From a candidate division KSB1 bacterium (GTDB lineage: Bacteria > Zhuqueibacterota > Zhuqueibacteria > Zhuqueibacterales > Zhuqueibacteraceae), in contig JAPDQB010000021.1 in assembly GCA_034506175.1 (NCBI GenBank), positions 1 through 64,000 of the forward strand: 64,000 bases of DNA, in the 5' to 3' direction. Shown here in pieces: positions 46,250-55,290 of this stretch. Within the stretch, counting starts at the first letter, position 1. Every line of letters starts with the position of its first letter. The position numbers and the translations under genes were made by a program. Below the pieces are notes generated by a model, which ran no database searches, was not told the DNA's origin, and saw only the letters and a list, made by a program, of their open reading frames with translations.

Positions 46250-46885
46250 ATGCAATCACACACTGATAACGGACGCGACACCGCGCCGGCTGAGACAATG
46301 GCGCCGGCAATAGCCGAAGATCGCACCTGGATTGAAGCAACGCTGCGCGGTGAGAAAGATGCGTTCGCCCAATTGGTGGCGAAATATCAAAAGCCGTTGT
46401 ATGCGGCTTTGCGCCGGCTCGTGCGCCGTCATGATGACACAGACGATTTGTTGCAAGAAGCGTTTGTGCGGGCGTATCAGCATCTGAAGGATTTCGACCA
46501 CAGCCGGCCGTTTTATCCGTGGCTGCATCGCATCGCGGTGAATCTGGCGATCACCTTTATCCAGCGCCGCAAGCGCCAATCCAATTTTAGCGGCTTGAAT
46601 GTGGATGAAATTTTTCCGACCGCGCCGGTAACCGATCATCCCGATGAGAAAGCGGAACAGAGCGAGATGCTCGCCGCGCTGGAGAAGGCCATCGAGCGCT
46701 TGCCTGCCGAGCAGCGGGTGGTTTTGCTCTTGCGCACGCGTGAAGACATGAGCTATCAGGAATTGAGCGAGCATCTCGGCATTGAAATCGGCACGGTGAT
46801 GTCGCGGCTGGCGCGGGCGCGAGAGAAACTGCGGGCGTGGTTAAGGCCGTATTTGGAGATTTCGAGCGCTGAACTCGAGCGATAA
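46250..46885 (+). CDS. ECF RNA polymerase sigma factor (RpoE-like)
   Basis: A 211-residue sigma factor with region 2 ('LLQEAFVRAYQHLKDFD', 'PFYPWLHRIAVNLAITFI') and region 4 ('RLPAEQRVVLLLRTREDMS', 'LSEHLGIEIGTVMSRLARAR'). The N-terminal 25 residues are extra and Ala/Pro/Glu-rich. It is followed by its anti-sigma gene. Confidence 0.92.
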   Translation: MQSHTDNGRDTAPAETMAPAIAEDRTWIEATLRGEKDAFAQLVAKYQKPLYAALRRLVRRHDDTDDLLQEAFVRAYQHLKDFDHSRPFYPWLHRIAVNLAITFIQRRKRQSNFSGLNVDEIFPTAPVTDHPDEKAEQSEMLAALEKAIERLPAEQRVVLLLRTREDMSYQELSEHLGIEIGTVMSRLARAREKLRAWLRPYLEISSAELER

Positions 46886-46921
46886 CCGTTTCAACAGCAT
46901 GTCAGTTCAAATTAAATTTGC

Positions 46922-48301
46922 ATGTCAATAAACAATCGAAAAAATTTTGACTGCTCCACCGCGGCGGAGCACATGCACGAATTTCTCGACGGCGAGCTGC
47001 AATCCGATCTGCGCGCGACGATGGAAGCGCATCTTGCGAGCTGCGCGGATTGCGCCGTGACACTTGCGCAACTGCGCCAGATCGAAACGGCGCATCAGCA
47101 GCTCGACGAACAAATCCAGCCGCCGCCGGAGGCATATTGGCAAGCCCTGCCGTCGCGTGTGATGGAACGCGTGAAATTGTCCGACAAACGCCGTTTGCTG
47201 GCATTGCCGAAATTGCCACGTCTGAAATCTCCGAACAAACGAACGCCGCTTGCCGAACCAACCCGAGAGCACGATTTGCTCTATTTGTCGCCGGCGATGC
47301 AGAAATTCTTGCACGGTTCGGGAAAATATGTGTTGCCGTTGGCAGCGGTGGCGGCATTTTGCTTTTTTATGATTCGCGAGCTTTGGGAAAAACCGGAAAC
47401 TTCGATCATGGCGGTTGCAACCTCGGAGCAACCAGCCGCCCGACTTGAGCCAAAAGAGGCGTTTGAAAAAGCCATGCCATCAACGCCGCAGCCGGCTCAA
47501 GAAACGCTTGCGGAAAAACCGGAGGTGGCGGCAAAAAAACTTCATCGGACGCAGCGTGAAACTGGATTAGCGCAGGACTCGTTTCTCGTCGCGGCGGCAG
47601 CACAGGGAGCAGAGGGGAGGCAGGGCGCGGGTCTTTCGTTTTATATCAAAATCGATTCGCCAATAACGTTTTCTGAAAGAAACCTGGCAGTGCGTGCACC
47701 ATCGCAAACGGGTGAGGTTGGTACAAAGGCGGAAGCGCCGGTTTCAATTTCTGCAGAAAAACCATCCCAACCCGTTCCAGAATCGTTTGTAAAAGCTAAA
47801 GATCAACCGGCGGCGCCGGCGGAAGAAACGGCGCTACGGCAGGAAGTTAAAATCCTTTCCGCGGCTGATCGCGAAAACGAAGCGCAAGGTCGCGATGACC
47901 AAAGGAGGCTGTCTCACTCCCGCGCCGCGGTGTCTTCTGCCGAAGACCGCAGCGGCGTTTCAACTCCTGGCAAGCGCGCGGCGATGACACAGAAATCATC
48001 GGCGTACGCTGAAGCGCAACAACGCGCGCAACAAACTTCAGATTTAAAAAAGCGTGAGAAAATTTGGCGCGATTTTCTCGAATCCGATCCCGACTCGTCA
48101 TGGCGGGCAATGGCGATCTTCGAGCTTGCGCGGACGCTTGCCGCCGCCAGCGACAGCACGACGAAGCCGGCGCAATTGGAAAAAACCATCGCGTTCTACC
48201 ATGAACATGCGGCCACTCTGCGCGCACAGATGGGGGCTGCAGAATATGACCGCCAATTCGCGCGCCTCCAAATGTTGCTGAATTTTCGCAAGGCAAAATA
48301 A
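46922..48301 (+). CDS. Zinc-finger anti-sigma factor with long periplasmic region
   Basis: A 459-residue anti-sigma factor. The HC2 zinc finger is 'HLASCADCAVTL' (near residue 40), a membrane helix is at about 138-156 ('YVLPLAAVAAFCFFMI'), and the remaining 300 residues are Ala/Glu/Pro-rich, ending in a small helical domain like a TPR end-cap. A 'QGAEGRQGAG' stretch (about 47595-47630) is encoded by a GGGAGCAG-like repeat. It lies 36 bp after the sigma gene, the classic pairing. Confidence 0.8.
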   Translation: MSINNRKNFDCSTAAEHMHEFLDGELQSDLRATMEAHLASCADCAVTLAQLRQIETAHQQLDEQIQPPPEAYWQALPSRVMERVKLSDKRRLLALPKLPRLKSPNKRTPLAEPTREHDLLYLSPAMQKFLHGSGKYVLPLAAVAAFCFFMIRELWEKPETSIMAVATSEQPAARLEPKEAFEKAMPSTPQPAQETLAEKPEVAAKKLHRTQRETGLAQDSFLVAAAAQGAEGRQGAGLSFYIKIDSPITFSERNLAVRAPSQTGEVGTKAEAPVSISAEKPSQPVPESFVKAKDQPAAPAEETALRQEVKILSAADRENEAQGRDDQRRLSHSRAAVSSAEDRSGVSTPGKRAAMTQKSSAYAEAQQRAQQTSDLKKREKIWRDFLESDPDSSWRAMAIFELARTLAAASDSTTKPAQLEKTIAFYHEHAATLRAQMGAAEYDRQFARLQMLLNFRKAK

Positions 48302-48406
48302 AATCCTCGGCATTTGCACCCCGCGCAGAATGTTCAATAAAAAAATTTTTTAAACAGAGTTGAATATGAAGCGCAATCATCATCTTTATACCGTTATGGA
48401 CACAGG

Positions 48407-48466
48407 TGTGACTGTAAATCACGCGGGCTAAAAGCCTGGCGTAGGTTCGATTCCTGCCTTCCCACA
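48407..48466 (+). pseudogene. 3' fragment of a tRNA-Tyr (GTA)
   Basis: The anticodon arm TGTGA-CTGTAAA-TCACG (48407-48423, anticodon GTA at 48414-48416) is followed by a class II variable arm (GGGC...GCCT), a T arm with TTCGATT loop and GTAGG/CCTGC stem (48441-48457), and the 3' acceptor strand CTTCCCA (48458-48464). The 5' acceptor strand (TGGGAAG) and the D arm are absent upstream. The 3' halves of tRNAs often mark integration sites of mobile elements. Confidence 0.7.
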
Positions 48467-48674
48467 AGTTTTGAGGAGCATCAAATCCTCGTATCTGTGT
48501 TCATTCTCTCCATTCACTATCCGCGTCATTCGTTAATCCGCTGTTAAAAAACTCCTTGTGGTCAATCAGAAAAAGATTATTTTAATAGTGTGGTTTTTGT
48601 TGCAAACAAGGGCGAGAAACCCGCAGCAAGTAGCGAGAAATTATAAATAAATAAGAAACTTGTTGGAGAGAAAC
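48467..48674. other. Leader region of the aconitase gene
   Basis: About 200 bp of AT-rich DNA without a recognisable gene between the tRNA fragment and the aconitase ATG. No clear -35/-10 pair with a 17-bp spacer is visible; GGAGAG sits just before the start. Confidence 0.35.
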
Positions 48675-50624
48675 ATGGCAGGGATGACGCTGACTGAAAA
48701 AATTCTCCATCATCATGCGTTGGATTGGCCGAAAGATCACGTCAAGGCTGGCGACATCATCACCATTTCAGTGGATTGGACGATTGCCAGCGAGCTGGCG
48801 TGGAACGGCATGAACCTCACTTACGAGGCGCTCGGCCGGCCGCCGCTGTTCAACAAGGACCGCTTTTATCTCGCGCTCGATCATACCGTCGATCGCAACA
48901 CGCTCGCCAGTGATGGCCGCACACAAAAATTGGTTCAACTGTCACGTAATTTCGCAAAAGAAGCAAGGCTCAAGTATTTTTACGACGCCAACCAAACCAT
49001 CATGCACACCGAGTTTTTCCGGCAGCTCGTGCGGCCTGGCGAAATCGTGCTCGGCGCCGATTCACACACCAGCTCGCACGGCGGCATGGCGGCCCTGGCC
49101 ATCGGCCTCGGCGGCGCGGACATTGCGATTGCCATGGTGCTCGGCCGCTCGTGGATTCAAGTCCCCGAAGCCATTCGCGTGCATTACGCCGGCCGCCTGC
49201 CGTTCGGCCTCACCGGCAAAGACGTGATTCTCAAAACCCTCGGCCAACTCGGCCGCAACACCGTGGCGATGGAGCGCACCGTCGAATTTACCGGCGACCA
49301 TCTCGAAGATTTTTCCACGGATTTTCGTTTCACCATTGCCAACATGACCGCGGAGTTCGGCGGGTTGAACGGCATTTTTCCGGCGGACGGCCATGTCCTG
49401 CGCACCATGCAACAGCGCCGCGATCCGGAGTTTCAGCAGGGAGGATGGTGGTTTGCCGCAGATGATGATGCCAATTATGTGGAAACATTTCGCATCAACC
49501 TAAACGGTTTATCGCCGCAAGTGGCCAAACCGTTTTCGCCGGACAATGTTTTTGATGTGCAAGAAACAATTGGGCAAAAACTCGATGGCTGCTTCATCGG
49601 CGCCTGTACGACGACGGAAGAGGAGTTGATCCTCGCCGCGCTGGTTTTAGAGGCCGGATTTCGCGCCGGCATGAAGCCGATTGAAATCTCGACGAATTAT
49701 CGCATCGTCGTGCCCGGCAGCTTGGAAATCGCCGAGAATTTGCGGAGGGCCGGCTTGCTCGAAATTTATCAGCACGCGGGTTATCGCATAAACGAGCCGG
49801 GGTGCAGCATGTGTCTCGGCATCGCCAGTGACCGTGCCTTGCCAGGTGAAATTTGGCTCTCCTCGCAGAATCGAAATTTCCACAACCGCATGGGCAAGGG
49901 CAGCATCGCGTGGCTCGCTTCCGCACCGACGGTGGCGGCCTCGTCGTTTGATATGAAAATCACCGACCCACGGCCGTTGCTGGCGCAAATCGACCGCGCC
50001 AAATGGCAGCGCCTCGTCGCGCCGAAATCGGGATTGCCGGCAGTCGTGCTTACCAAACCGCAGCCAAATTACTCCGCCCATGCGGGGCCACGGGCAAGCG
50101 GCAATGGCAAAATGCAACACGTGCTGATTGCGGGTAAAGCACAAATCTTTGGCGACAACATTGACACCGACGCGATCATCGCCGGCGAGTTCTGCCATCT
50201 CTCGGACTTGAAAGAAATCGGCGCGAAGGCGTTTTATCATTTCCGTCCGGATTTTGTGAAACGTGTGCAAGCGGGCGAGAACATCATCGTCGCGGGCGAG
50301 GGTTGGGGCTGCGGCAGCTCGCGCGAGCATGCAGCGTGGGCGCTGAAAGGCGCCGGCGTGCAGGCGATTATTGCGAAGAGTTTTGCCTACATTCACAAAC
50401 GCAATCTCGTCAACGAGGCTATTCCGTTTCTCATTGTACGCGATGAGAATTTTTATGCCGCCATCAAAGACGGCGAGGCGCTGGAAGTCGATTTCGTCAA
50501 CGGCACGGTTACGCATCGCGGCAAAATTTATCACGGCGAAAAGTTGCCGCCGGTGATGACCGGCATTATGGAACATGGCGGGCTGGTTCCGCACGTGCGC
50601 AAGGAGTTGGCCGAGGCCGCATAA
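48675..50624 (+). CDS. Aconitate hydratase, Aquifex-type fused
   Basis: A 649-residue enzyme with the aconitase large domain joined to the swivel domain. Cluster ligands are Cys in 'IGACTTTEE' and 'GCSMCLG'. The swivel domain (residues about 490-640) has '[13 protein letters not shown]' and '[19 protein letters not shown]'. The family also includes 3-isopropylmalate dehydratase, but there LeuC and LeuD are separate, and the local context is TCA cycle, so aconitase is preferred. The ATG at 48675 has GGAGAG just upstream. Citrate to isocitrate. Confidence 0.86.
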   Translation: MAGMTLTEKILHHHALDWPKDHVKAGDIITISVDWTIASELAWNGMNLTYEALGRPPLFNKDRFYLALDHTVDRNTLASDGRTQKLVQLSRNFAKEARLKYFYDANQTIMHTEFFRQLVRPGEIVLGADSHTSSHGGMAALAIGLGGADIAIAMVLGRSWIQVPEAIRVHYAGRLPFGLTGKDVILKTLGQLGRNTVAMERTVEFTGDHLEDFSTDFRFTIANMTAEFGGLNGIFPADGHVLRTMQQRRDPEFQQGGWWFAADDDANYVETFRINLNGLSPQVAKPFSPDNVFDVQETIGQKLDGCFIGACTTTEEELILAALVLEAGFRAGMKPIEISTNYRIVVPGSLEIAENLRRAGLLEIYQHAGYRINEPGCSMCLGIASDRALPGEIWLSSQNRNFHNRMGKGSIAWLASAPTVAASSFDMKITDPRPLLAQIDRAKWQRLVAPKSGLPAVVLTKPQPNYSAHAGPRASGNGKMQHVLIAGKAQIFGDNIDTDAIIAGEFCHLSDLKEIGAKAFYHFRPDFVKRVQAGENIIVAGEGWGCGSSREHAAWALKGAGVQAIIAKSFAYIHKRNLVNEAIPFLIVRDENFYAAIKDGEALEVDFVNGTVTHRGKIYHGEKLPPVMTGIMEHGGLVPHVRKELAEAA

Positions 50625-50650
50625 GAAGAAAAAATAAAAGGAAATAGCGC

Positions 50651-50679
50651 TTGAAATTTGCGGAAAATTTTATTATACT
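50651..50679 (+). promoter_or_regulatory. sigma70 promoter for the small protein and YpdA-like genes
   Basis: TTGAAA (50651-50656), a 17-bp spacer and TATACT (50674-50679). It lies only 20 bp before the ATG at 50699, so the leader of the small gene would be about 12 nt and include GGAG. Confidence 0.6.
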
Positions 50680-50698
50680 GAAACTCTTGGAGAAGAAA

Positions 50699-50806
50699 AT
50701 GCGTGAAGTTTTCCTTTTAACATTGTTCATCTTTGCCTTTGGCGTCGGACTGTTTATTTTTGCGATGATTCAAGTTCGCAAATTTCGCCGCTCGCAAGGC
50801 AAGTAG
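50699..50806 (+). CDS. Small single-span membrane protein (35 aa)
   Basis: ATG at 50699 with GGAG seven bases upstream encodes 35 residues: a hydrophobic stretch 'LLTLFIFAFGVGLFIFAMI' followed by a basic tail 'RKFRRSQGK'. One membrane span with a cytoplasmic positive tail is expected. It lies 29 bp before the YpdA-like gene and shares its promoter. No family is recognised; a similar 37-residue protein is encoded at 54158. Confidence 0.6.
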   Translation: MREVFLLTLFIFAFGVGLFIFAMIQVRKFRRSQGK

Positions 50807-50835
50807 TTGGAAAGCGAAAGGAATCTTTTAAAACC

Positions 50836-51879
50836 GTGAGACTCGCATCAGGTGGACAGGACATAGATTCAGTGATCGACGTTTTGATTGTCGGCGCCGG
50901 CCCGGTTGGCCTGGCTTGTGCGATTGAAGCCAAGCGCAAGGGGCTGTCGCATTTGATTCTTGAAAAAGGCTGTCTGACCAATTCGATTTTTCGCTGCCCG
51001 ATCAACGTGCGTTTTTTTTCCACGCCGGAGCTTTTGTCAATCGGCGATATTCCTTTCATCATCACCGACACCAAGCCGTCGCGGCAGGATTTGCTCAACT
51101 ACTATCGTGGCGTGAGCGAGCACTACAAGCTCGATATTCATTTCGACGAGCGCGTGGATGAGATCAAAGCTGGCAAGTTTTTTTTTGAGGTCACCAGCGC
51201 GAAGCAAAAATACCAGGCGCGACACGTGGTCATCGCCACGGGCTTTTATGACAATCCCAATTTTCTCAATATCCCCGGCGAAGAACTGCCGAAAGTCTCA
51301 CATTATTACACCGAGCCGTTTCCTTTTTATCGCCGCAAAGTGGCCGTCATCGGTGCGAAAAGCTCGGCGGTGGAGGCGGCGCTCGATCTGTATCGCCACG
51401 GCGCCGAGGTGACGCTTATCCACCGCGGCGCGGAGATTCATCCCAACGTCAAATATTGGCTCCGCCCCGATATTCTCAACCGGATCAAGGAAGGGAGCAT
51501 CAAAGCGCTGTTCAACACGCGCGTCACGCGCATCACAGACGATGCCGTCTTTGTGAAAAACAGCGAAGGGAATGAACAGCGTTTGGAAAACGACTACGTC
51601 TTTGCGATGACCGGTTATCATCCGGATTTCGAGTTCGTGCAGCGCGCCGGAGTTAAAATTGACGAGGTAAATCAAAAGATTTGCTATAACCCCGAAACAT
51701 TCGAGACCAACGTGCCGAATTTGTACATCGCCGGCGTTGTCGCCGCGAGCAAGGGCGGCGAGAATATTTTTATCGAGAATGGCCGCGAGCACGTGAAGAA
51801 AGTGGTGCGGGATATTCTTGAAAAAGAATCGCAACGCGAGGAAAAACGCACGACGAGATTTGCTTTCGCTGGAGAGTGA
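50836..51879 (+). CDS. YpdA-like FAD/NAD(P) disulfide reductase
   Basis: A 347-residue flavoprotein of the YpdA (bacillithiol disulfide reductase) family. FAD motif 'DVLIVGAGPVGLACAIEA' (residues 15-32) and NAD(P) motif 'VAVIGAKSSAVEAALDLYR' are clear; a second FAD motif is near 'NLYIAGVVAAS'. In Firmicutes YpdA reduces oxidised bacillithiol; here a low-molecular-weight thiol is inferred but not shown. The start is GTG at 50836. Confidence 0.85.
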   Translation: MRLASGGQDIDSVIDVLIVGAGPVGLACAIEAKRKGLSHLILEKGCLTNSIFRCPINVRFFSTPELLSIGDIPFIITDTKPSRQDLLNYYRGVSEHYKLDIHFDERVDEIKAGKFFFEVTSAKQKYQARHVVIATGFYDNPNFLNIPGEELPKVSHYYTEPFPFYRRKVAVIGAKSSAVEAALDLYRHGAEVTLIHRGAEIHPNVKYWLRPDILNRIKEGSIKALFNTRVTRITDDAVFVKNSEGNEQRLENDYVFAMTGYHPDFEFVQRAGVKIDEVNQKICYNPETFETNVPNLYIAGVVAASKGGENIFIENGREHVKKVVRDILEKESQREEKRTTRFAFAGE

Positions 51880-51886
51880 TTCAATC

Positions 51887-52454
51887 ATGTCCGCTTTGCC
51901 TGAAAAACTTTATACACCGGAAGAATACTTGGCGCTTGAACGCGCCGCCGAGTGCAAAAGCCAGTACTTTGCCGGTGAGATTTTCGCGATGGTCGGAGGA
52001 AGCCCACGACATAATTTGATTTCAGCTAATGTGATCAGAGAACTTGGGACGCAACTCAAAAAGCGTCCTTGCAAGGTTTATCCAAGTGACCAACGTATAA
52101 AAGTTGCCACAACCAAATTATATACCTATCCTGACGTCGTTGTCGTTTGTGGGAAAGAGCAATATGATGACGACGACAATCTCATCAACCCGACTTTGAT
52201 CGTCGAAGTTTTATCGGATAGCACCGAAGCTCATGATCGTGGCAAGAAATTCGAGCAGTATCGCCGCATCCCCTCGCTCAGGGAATTTCTGCTGATCGCC
52301 CAAGATCGTTGCCAAGTCGAGGCAATATTTCAAACAAGAAAATGGGGTATGGGGGTTATTATCTGAAGCCAGCGATCTGCAAAGCGTCATTAAGTTGCCC
52401 TCGCTCAATTGTGAACTGGCTGTGGCAGAGATTTACGACAAAGTTGAATTCTAA
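51887..52454 (+). pseudogene. Uma2 family protein, frameshifted at a G5 tract
   Basis: The frame from the ATG at 51887 encodes a Uma2 protein ('LYTPEEYLALERAAECKSQYF', 'YPDVVVVCGKEQ', 'LIVEVLSDSTEAHDRGKKFEQY') but stops at 52366. A second frame continues with the expected C-terminus 'LLSEASDLQSVIKLPSL' to 52454. Removing one G from the GGGGG at 52351-52355 joins them into 188 residues. This may be an assembly error or a broken gene. Confidence 0.8.
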
Positions 52455-52474
52455 CACATAAGAGGAGCGGAGAG

Positions 52475-53866
52475 TTGAAAGAGTTTGATCTCATCGTAAT
52501 CGGCGGCGGGCCAGGCGGTTACGTGGCTGCGATTCGCGCGGCCCAGCTTGGCATGAACGTCGGCGTCATCGAGCAGGACAAACTGGGCGGGCTGTGCTTG
52601 AACTGGGGCTGCATTCCGAGCAAAGCGCTGCTGCGCTCGGCGGAAGTTTATCACCTTCTGCATCGCGCCAAAGATTTTGGCCTGCGCGCGGAGCAGATCG
52701 GTTTTGAATGGAGCGAGATCATTCAGCGCAGCCGCAAAATTGCCGACCAAATCAACAAAGGCGTGCATTTTCTTTTCAAGAAAAATAAGATCGAGCACGT
52801 CGATGGCCGAGCCCGCTTGCGCAAAGATAAGACATTGGAAGTCACCAAAGAGGGCAAGGCGGTCGGCGAATATCGCGCCAAGCACATTGTCATCGCCACC
52901 GGTGGCAAGCATCGCAGCATTCCCGGCGTGGAAATCGACCGCAAGAAAATCATCACCAGCACCGAAGCAATGATTCTCGATCCGATGCCCCAATCCATGG
53001 TGATCATCGGCGGCGGTCCAATCGGCGTCGAGTTCGCCTATTTCTATAATGCCTTCGGCTGCAAGGTGACGATTCTCGAAATGATGCCGCAAATTCTTCC
53101 GCTCGAAGACGAGGAAGTGGTGAAATCACTAACCGCCAATTTCAAGAAAAACGGCATCACCATCGAGACCGACGCCAAGGTGGAAGCGGTGAAAACAACG
53201 GCGAGTGGCGTGACTGTGACCGTCGCGACGAAAGCTGGCAAGAAAGAAATTTCCGGTGAGGTGGCGTTGATGGCGATTGGCTTTGCCGGCAACACGGAAA
53301 ATATGGGTCTCGAAGACGCCGGCGTTGCGGTTGATCGCTCGTTCATTAAATATGATCAATTTTACCGCACCAACGTGCCTGGCATCTATGCCGTCGGCGA
53401 TGTGATCGGGCCGCCGCTATTGGCGCATGTGGCTTCTGCGGAAGGCATTTGTTGCGTCGAAGCGATTGCAGATAAGCACCCGACGCCGGTTCGTTATGAT
53501 GCGATTCCAGGCTGCACGTATTGCCAGCCGCAAGTCGCGAGCGTGGGCTTGACCGAGGCGAAAGCGAAAGAGAAAGGTTATGATGTCGCCGTTGGGCGTT
53601 TCCCCTTCAAGCCGCTCGGCAAATCCATTGCGGTGGGAGAGACGGATGGTTTTGTCAAATTGATCTTTGACAAGAAATATGGCGAGCTGCTCGGTGCGCA
53701 CATTCTCGGCAATGAAGCGACAGATTTGATCGCGGAACTGGTTCTGGCCAAAACCGCGGAAGCGACGGCGCACGACATTATCAAAACCGTGCATGCGCAT
53801 CCGACTTTGACCGAGGCGGTGATGGAGGCCGCGGCGAATGCGTTTGGGGAGGCGATACATATCTGA
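52475..53866 (+). CDS. lpdA: Dihydrolipoyl dehydrogenase
   Basis: A 463-residue FAD disulfide oxidoreductase (E3). Redox-active cysteines are in 'GGLCLNWGCIPSK' (residues 39-51); FAD and NAD motifs are 'DLIVIGGGPGGYVAA' and 'MVIIGGGPIGVEFA'; the C-terminal interface has 'HAHPTLTEAVMEAA' with the catalytic His-Glu. Start TTG at 52475 with GGAGAG upstream. It serves 2-oxoacid dehydrogenase or glycine cleavage complexes; no E2 gene is nearby, so its partner lies elsewhere. Confidence 0.93.
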   Translation: MKEFDLIVIGGGPGGYVAAIRAAQLGMNVGVIEQDKLGGLCLNWGCIPSKALLRSAEVYHLLHRAKDFGLRAEQIGFEWSEIIQRSRKIADQINKGVHFLFKKNKIEHVDGRARLRKDKTLEVTKEGKAVGEYRAKHIVIATGGKHRSIPGVEIDRKKIITSTEAMILDPMPQSMVIIGGGPIGVEFAYFYNAFGCKVTILEMMPQILPLEDEEVVKSLTANFKKNGITIETDAKVEAVKTTASGVTVTVATKAGKKEISGEVALMAIGFAGNTENMGLEDAGVAVDRSFIKYDQFYRTNVPGIYAVGDVIGPPLLAHVASAEGICCVEAIADKHPTPVRYDAIPGCTYCQPQVASVGLTEAKAKEKGYDVAVGRFPFKPLGKSIAVGETDGFVKLIFDKKYGELLGAHILGNEATDLIAELVLAKTAEATAHDIIKTVHAHPTLTEAVMEAAANAFGEAIHI

Positions 53867-53910
53867 GTTGCTGATAGCTGGTTTTGGGCTAATCCGGAGG
53901 GAGTGCAGTA

Positions 53911-54165
53911 ATGAAACTCTACGACGAAGTCGTGGATAAATTTGGCGATCTTGCCATTGATCTTGGCAAAACCGCTGTAATCGCAGGATTTGCCGGCTTG
54001 TTTGTGGAAAAAATTATTCCGTCGATTATTTCAATTGGCACGCTTATCGTCGGTTTGATTTTAATTTTTTGGGGATTATTGGCATTTCATTTTAAGAATC
54101 GCCGCCGAGAAAAAACTGAAAATAAAAAAGAACAAGTCGAAAGAAACGAGGATAACAATGTTTAA
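53911..54165 (+). CDS. Small membrane protein (84 aa)
   Basis: ATG at 53911 with CGGAGGGAG upstream. It encodes two hydrophobic stretches ('LGKTAVIAGFAGLFVEKII' and 'IISIGTLIVGLILIFWGLLA') and a strongly charged tail 'NRRREKTENKKEQ'. Probably two membrane spans with a cytoplasmic tail. Overlaps the next small ORF by a few bases. No family recognised with confidence (weak DUF6722-like resemblance). Confidence 0.6.
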   Translation: MKLYDEVVDKFGDLAIDLGKTAVIAGFAGLFVEKIIPSIISIGTLIVGLILIFWGLLAFHFKNRRREKTENKKEQVERNEDNNV

Positions 54166-54271
54166 CATCTTCACGGCTTCTTTAATTTTGCTCGTCTTTG
54201 TGACGGCGGGCCTTTTATTTATTTGGTGGAATTTTCGAAAAGAACAGCGCGCTCGGCAAACGAAGCAATAA
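54158..54271 (+). CDS. Small single-span membrane protein (37 aa)
   Basis: ATG at 54158, overlapping the preceding gene by eight bases, encodes 37 residues: 'ASLILLVFVTAGLLFIWW' and a basic tail 'FRKEQRARQTKQ'. The layout resembles the 35-residue protein at 50699. It lies directly upstream of the HicB remnant and the sdh genes; a small respiratory-complex subunit is a possibility, untested. Confidence 0.5.
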   Translation: MFNIFTASLILLVFVTAGLLFIWWNFRKEQRARQTKQ

Positions 54272-54272
54272 G

Positions 54273-54479
54273 TCTGCTTTGGCTTATGAATTGGCTGGTT
54301 GTATAGCAGACAGCAAGACTTATCAAGAAGCGTTGGCCAACGTCAAAGTAATAATTCAGGAATGGATTGACACGGCGAAAGAATTGGGACGCCCAATTCC
54401 TGAACCGAAGGGGCGTTTGGTTTTCGCCTGGAAATTTTCGAAACAGGAGAGGAGTTCGTATGCGTTTTCTCGGGTATGA
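54273..54479 (+). pseudogene. HicB antitoxin remnant upstream of sdhC
   Basis: The frame contains 'YELAGCIADSKTYQEALANV' and 'ELGRPIPEPKGRLVFA', the characteristic second half of a HicB antitoxin (UPF0150 fold, DNA/RNA-binding partner of HicA). The first 20 or so residues are missing, with no start codon or ribosome binding site, and the product would run on into the sdhC start. No HicA gene is present. A decayed insertion is likely. Confidence 0.7.
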
Positions 54480-54822
54480 AGTCAAAACCGGTATGTTCTC
54501 GTGGCTGTTGCATCGCATTACCGGTGTCGGGATCACGATTTTTTTGTTCTTTCACATTTGGACGCAGACGCAAATTTACGGCGGGCCGGAAAAGTTCAAC
54601 GCGGTGATGGAGTTTTACAAAAGCCCGTTGATCAAAATCAGTGAAATTTTGCTGATGGGCGCGATTATTTTTCATGCGCTCAATGGGCTGCGCATTGTGA
54701 TTGTCGATTTTGCGGAGGGTGCGCGCTATCATAAAAAGCTTTTTTGGGGCGCGATGGCGGCAACGGCGGTGTTGTTCATTGTTGGCACGTGGATTGTGGT
54801 TAGCAAAACGATGGTGCACTAA
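54460..54822 (+). CDS. sdhC: Succinate dehydrogenase cytochrome b subunit
   Basis: A 120-residue three-span membrane subunit that anchors the SdhAB part and may bind haem b and quinone. 'FSWLLHRITGVGITIFLFFH' and 'IIFHALNGLRIVIVD' match SdhC, with candidate haem ligands in 'HRITG' and 'HALNG'. The ATG at 54460 has AGGAGAGGAG upstream. SdhD follows after an 88-bp gap that contains two small hairpins (AGCGCC/GGCGCT and CTTCAG/CTGAAG). Confidence 0.9.
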   Translation: MRFLGYEVKTGMFSWLLHRITGVGITIFLFFHIWTQTQIYGGPEKFNAVMEFYKSPLIKISEILLMGAIIFHALNGLRIVIVDFAEGARYHKKLFWGAMAATAVLFIVGTWIVVSKTMVH

Positions 54823-54910
54823 TTTCGTAATAGCGCCCTTAGGCGCTCTGAATGAAATAAAGCTTCAGTCGCTGAAGGGACTACTACAAAAAACTACAAA
54901 CGAGGGAGCG

Positions 54911-55288
54911 ATGGCCCAAAATCGAGCTTCTGGAAACGCCGGACATTTTGCGTGGTTTTATCAGCGCGTCACCGGTGTGATACTCATTCCGCTGCTGTTC
55001 ATACATTATAAAGTGAATCACTTTTCAATTTCCGGCGGCCAAGGCGGATTTGGCGCGGACACCTACGCCGAAGTAGCGGCCAAGCTTGCCGACCCGTTCT
55101 GGAAAGCATTTGACATACTCTTCGTTGCCTTCGCGCTCTATCACGGCATGAACGGCTTGTGGATCATCGCGGCGGACTATGTTCACAAGGAGAATCATCG
55201 TCTGCTAGTGTACGGAACGTTGTGGACACTCGGTCTGGCGGCGTTCATCGCGGCACTGATTGTGATCGTACCGTTTAAATATCCGTAG
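54911..55288 (+). CDS. sdhD: Succinate dehydrogenase second membrane anchor
   Basis: A 125-residue three-span subunit. 'FYQRVTGVILIPLLFIHYKV' and 'FALYHGMNGLWIIAADYV' parallel the haem-ligand segments of SdhC. The ATG at 54911 has GAGGGAG upstream. Together with SdhC it makes a two-subunit anchor, as in E. coli-type complex II. The heptamer array downstream separates it from sdhA. Confidence 0.85.
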   Translation: MAQNRASGNAGHFAWFYQRVTGVILIPLLFIHYKVNHFSISGGQGGFGADTYAEVAAKLADPFWKAFDILFVAFALYHGMNGLWIIAADYVHKENHRLLVYGTLWTLGLAAFIAALIVIVPFKYP

Positions 55289-55290
55289 CT

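Noticed and set aside
48360..48466. Complete tRNA-Tyr gene
   Set aside because: The 5' acceptor strand and D arm cannot be found upstream.
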